This document shows, piece after piece, positions 63,166 to 64,000 of a DNA stretch of 64,000 nucleotides. The notes beneath the pieces were generated by a model that had not been told where the DNA came from, searched no databases, and was given only the letters and a program-made list of their open reading frames with translations. Within the stretch, counting starts at the first letter, position 1; each line of letters starts with the position of its first letter. The DNA is from an uncultured Alphaproteobacteria bacterium (GTDB lineage Bacteria > Pseudomonadota > Alphaproteobacteria > Caulobacterales > Caulobacteraceae), in assembly GCA_903822175.1 (NCBI GenBank), contig CAIJOB010000011.1, positions 162,815-226,814 on the forward strand, read 5' to 3'. The translations under genes and the position numbers were made by a program.

Positions 63166-64000
63166 ATGTATTCGCGCATCGAACGCTATGTGCTGGCCCG
63201 CACCCTGACCGGGGTCGGCATGGCGCTGGCGGTGATCTCCTCGATGATCCTGCTGATCCAGTTCGTGGGCCTGTCGCGCAAGATCGGGGTCCGCGCCGAC
63301 GTCAGCCCGGCCGACCTCTTCGGCCTGACCCTGTTGAGCTCGCCCTCGATCATCCTGATCCTGCTGCCCTTCGTCTTCCTGTTCGGCGGCATCAGCGCCT
63401 ATGTCGGCCTCAATCGCCGCAGCGAGCTGATCGCCATGCGCGCGGCCGGCGTTTCGGCGTGGCGGTTCATCATGCCCTCGGCCGCCGCCGCCTTCGTGGT
63501 CGGCATATTGACGGTGCTGGTGATCAACCCGGTCTCGGCCCAGCTCAGCGCCCGCTTCGAGGCTGACCAGGCCAAGATCATGTCCAACTACCTGGGAGAC
63601 ATCCCCAAGGACGTCTGGCTGCGCCAGGGCGACGAGCACACCCAGATGGTGATTCACGCCAAGTCGCGCGACATGGTCGAAGGCGACGTCCGCCTGCGCG
63701 GCGTCTCGCTCTTCGTCTACCAGAAGAACCAGTTCGGCCAGCCGGAGTTCAAGCGCCGGCTGGAGGCCGCCGAGGCTGTGCTGCGTCCGGGCTTCTGGCA
63801 GCTGAAGGACGTGCGCGAGGCCAGCGCCGGCGAAAGCTCGGTGCAGTCCGACAGCCTGTCGATCCGCTCCACCCTGGATTCCGAGGCCGCGGTCGAGCGC
63901 TTCTCCTCCGCCCCGCCCGACGCGGTGGCCTTCTGGCGCCTCCCGGCGACGATCAAGCAGACCGAGGATTCCGGCTTCTCCGCCGCCGGCTACCGCCTGC
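63166..64000 (+). CDS. lptG: LPS export ABC transporter permease LptG, C-terminus cut by window edge
   Basis: Second permease of the LPS exporter. 278 residues are visible from the ATG at 63166 ('MYSRIERYVLARTLTGVGMALAV'). The first three helices, 'LIAMRAAGVSAWRF' (coupling helix region) and most of the periplasmic domain are present; the last three helices lie outside the window. No internal stop or frameshift is seen. Confidence 0.93.
   Translation, partial: MYSRIERYVLARTLTGVGMALAVISSMILLIQFVGLSRKIGVRADVSPADLFGLTLLSSPSIILILLPFVFLFGGISAYVGLNRRSELIAMRAAGVSAWRFIMPSAAAAFVVGILTVLVINPVSAQLSARFEADQAKIMSNYLGDIPKDVWLRQGDEHTQMVIHAKSRDMVEGDVRLRGVSLFVYQKNQFGQPEFKRRLEAAEAVLRPGFWQLKDVREASAGESSVQSDSLSIRSTLDSEAAVERFSSAPPDAVAFWRLPATIKQTEDSGFSAAGYRL

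Overview
The window is 64 kb of very GC-rich, densely packed chromosome from an alphaproteobacterium, most likely a member of the Caulobacteraceae (Caulobacter/Phenylobacterium type). The evidence is an ALAS-type hemA (C4 haem pathway), a MucR-family regulator, an HdaA replication regulator beside ppk and ppx, a bpt-type aminoacyl-transferase, a CtrA-like TTAA-N7-TTAA box, and long GC-rich antisense ORFs opposite most genes. I see no rRNA, CRISPR array, integrase, transposase or phage gene. The one RNA gene I am sure of is a tRNA-Leu(UAG). Both window edges cut a gene: fabH on the left and lptG on the right.

1-6.8 kb: fabH-plsX-DUF177-ubiquinol-cytochrome c chaperone (leftward, overlapping ends), a divergent BamE-like lipoprotein, a compound palindromic repeat, then the H+-pyrophosphatase hppA and a small secreted protein. 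6.9-10.3 kb: a Tat-exported retropepsin-like protein, an NTF2-like protein and a DEAD-box helicase. 10.3-16.9 kb: a long leftward run, glyA-nrdR-ribD(reductase only)-ribE-ribH-nusB-thiL, followed on the same strand by a type III polyketide synthase and an ICMT-like methyltransferase. 17-20 kb: mucR with a coupled small gene, a hotdog protein and hemA.

20-31.9 kb: a leftward valine-catabolism cluster (acyl-CoA dehydrogenase, HIBYL-CoA hydrolase, a predicted exported methyltransferase, mmsB), a Tat-exported amidohydrolase, hemB, a glycosyltransferase, then SMP-30, epoxide-hydrolase-like, GNAT and a second hydroxyacid dehydrogenase. 32-39.3 kb: motB, bpt, hdaA, ppk, ppx and a D-2-hydroxyacid dehydrogenase, all rightward; ppk and ppx (polyphosphate synthesis and degradation) overlap. 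39.3-46.9 kb: a metallophosphoesterase, a 470-bp noncoding gap, rnd, purM, a CaCA antiporter and an M1 aminopeptidase.

47-51.6 kb: a three-gene operon for a 2-oxoacid:ferredoxin oxidoreductase (beta, gamma-alpha fusion) with a GltD/NfnB-like flavo-iron-sulfur NAD(P)H oxidoreductase. The intergenic region upstream holds a CtrA-like box and three GANTC sites and leads rightward to a 51-aa protein. 52-56.4 kb: a reductase and a TetR regulator with two matching palindromic operators between them, a phospholipase D protein and a PEP-CTERM protein. 56.5-64 kb: trigger factor, tRNA-Leu, a glycosyltransferase, an I78-like lipoprotein, holC, pepA and lptF-lptG.

Most genes are ordinary housekeeping. 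The points most worth a second look are the type III PKS/methyltransferase pair, the ferredoxin-linked 2-oxoacid oxidoreductase operon with its upstream cell-cycle-type sites, the predicted periplasmic methyltransferase, the stand-alone RibD reductase, the MucR lacking its zinc ligands, and the TetR double operator.
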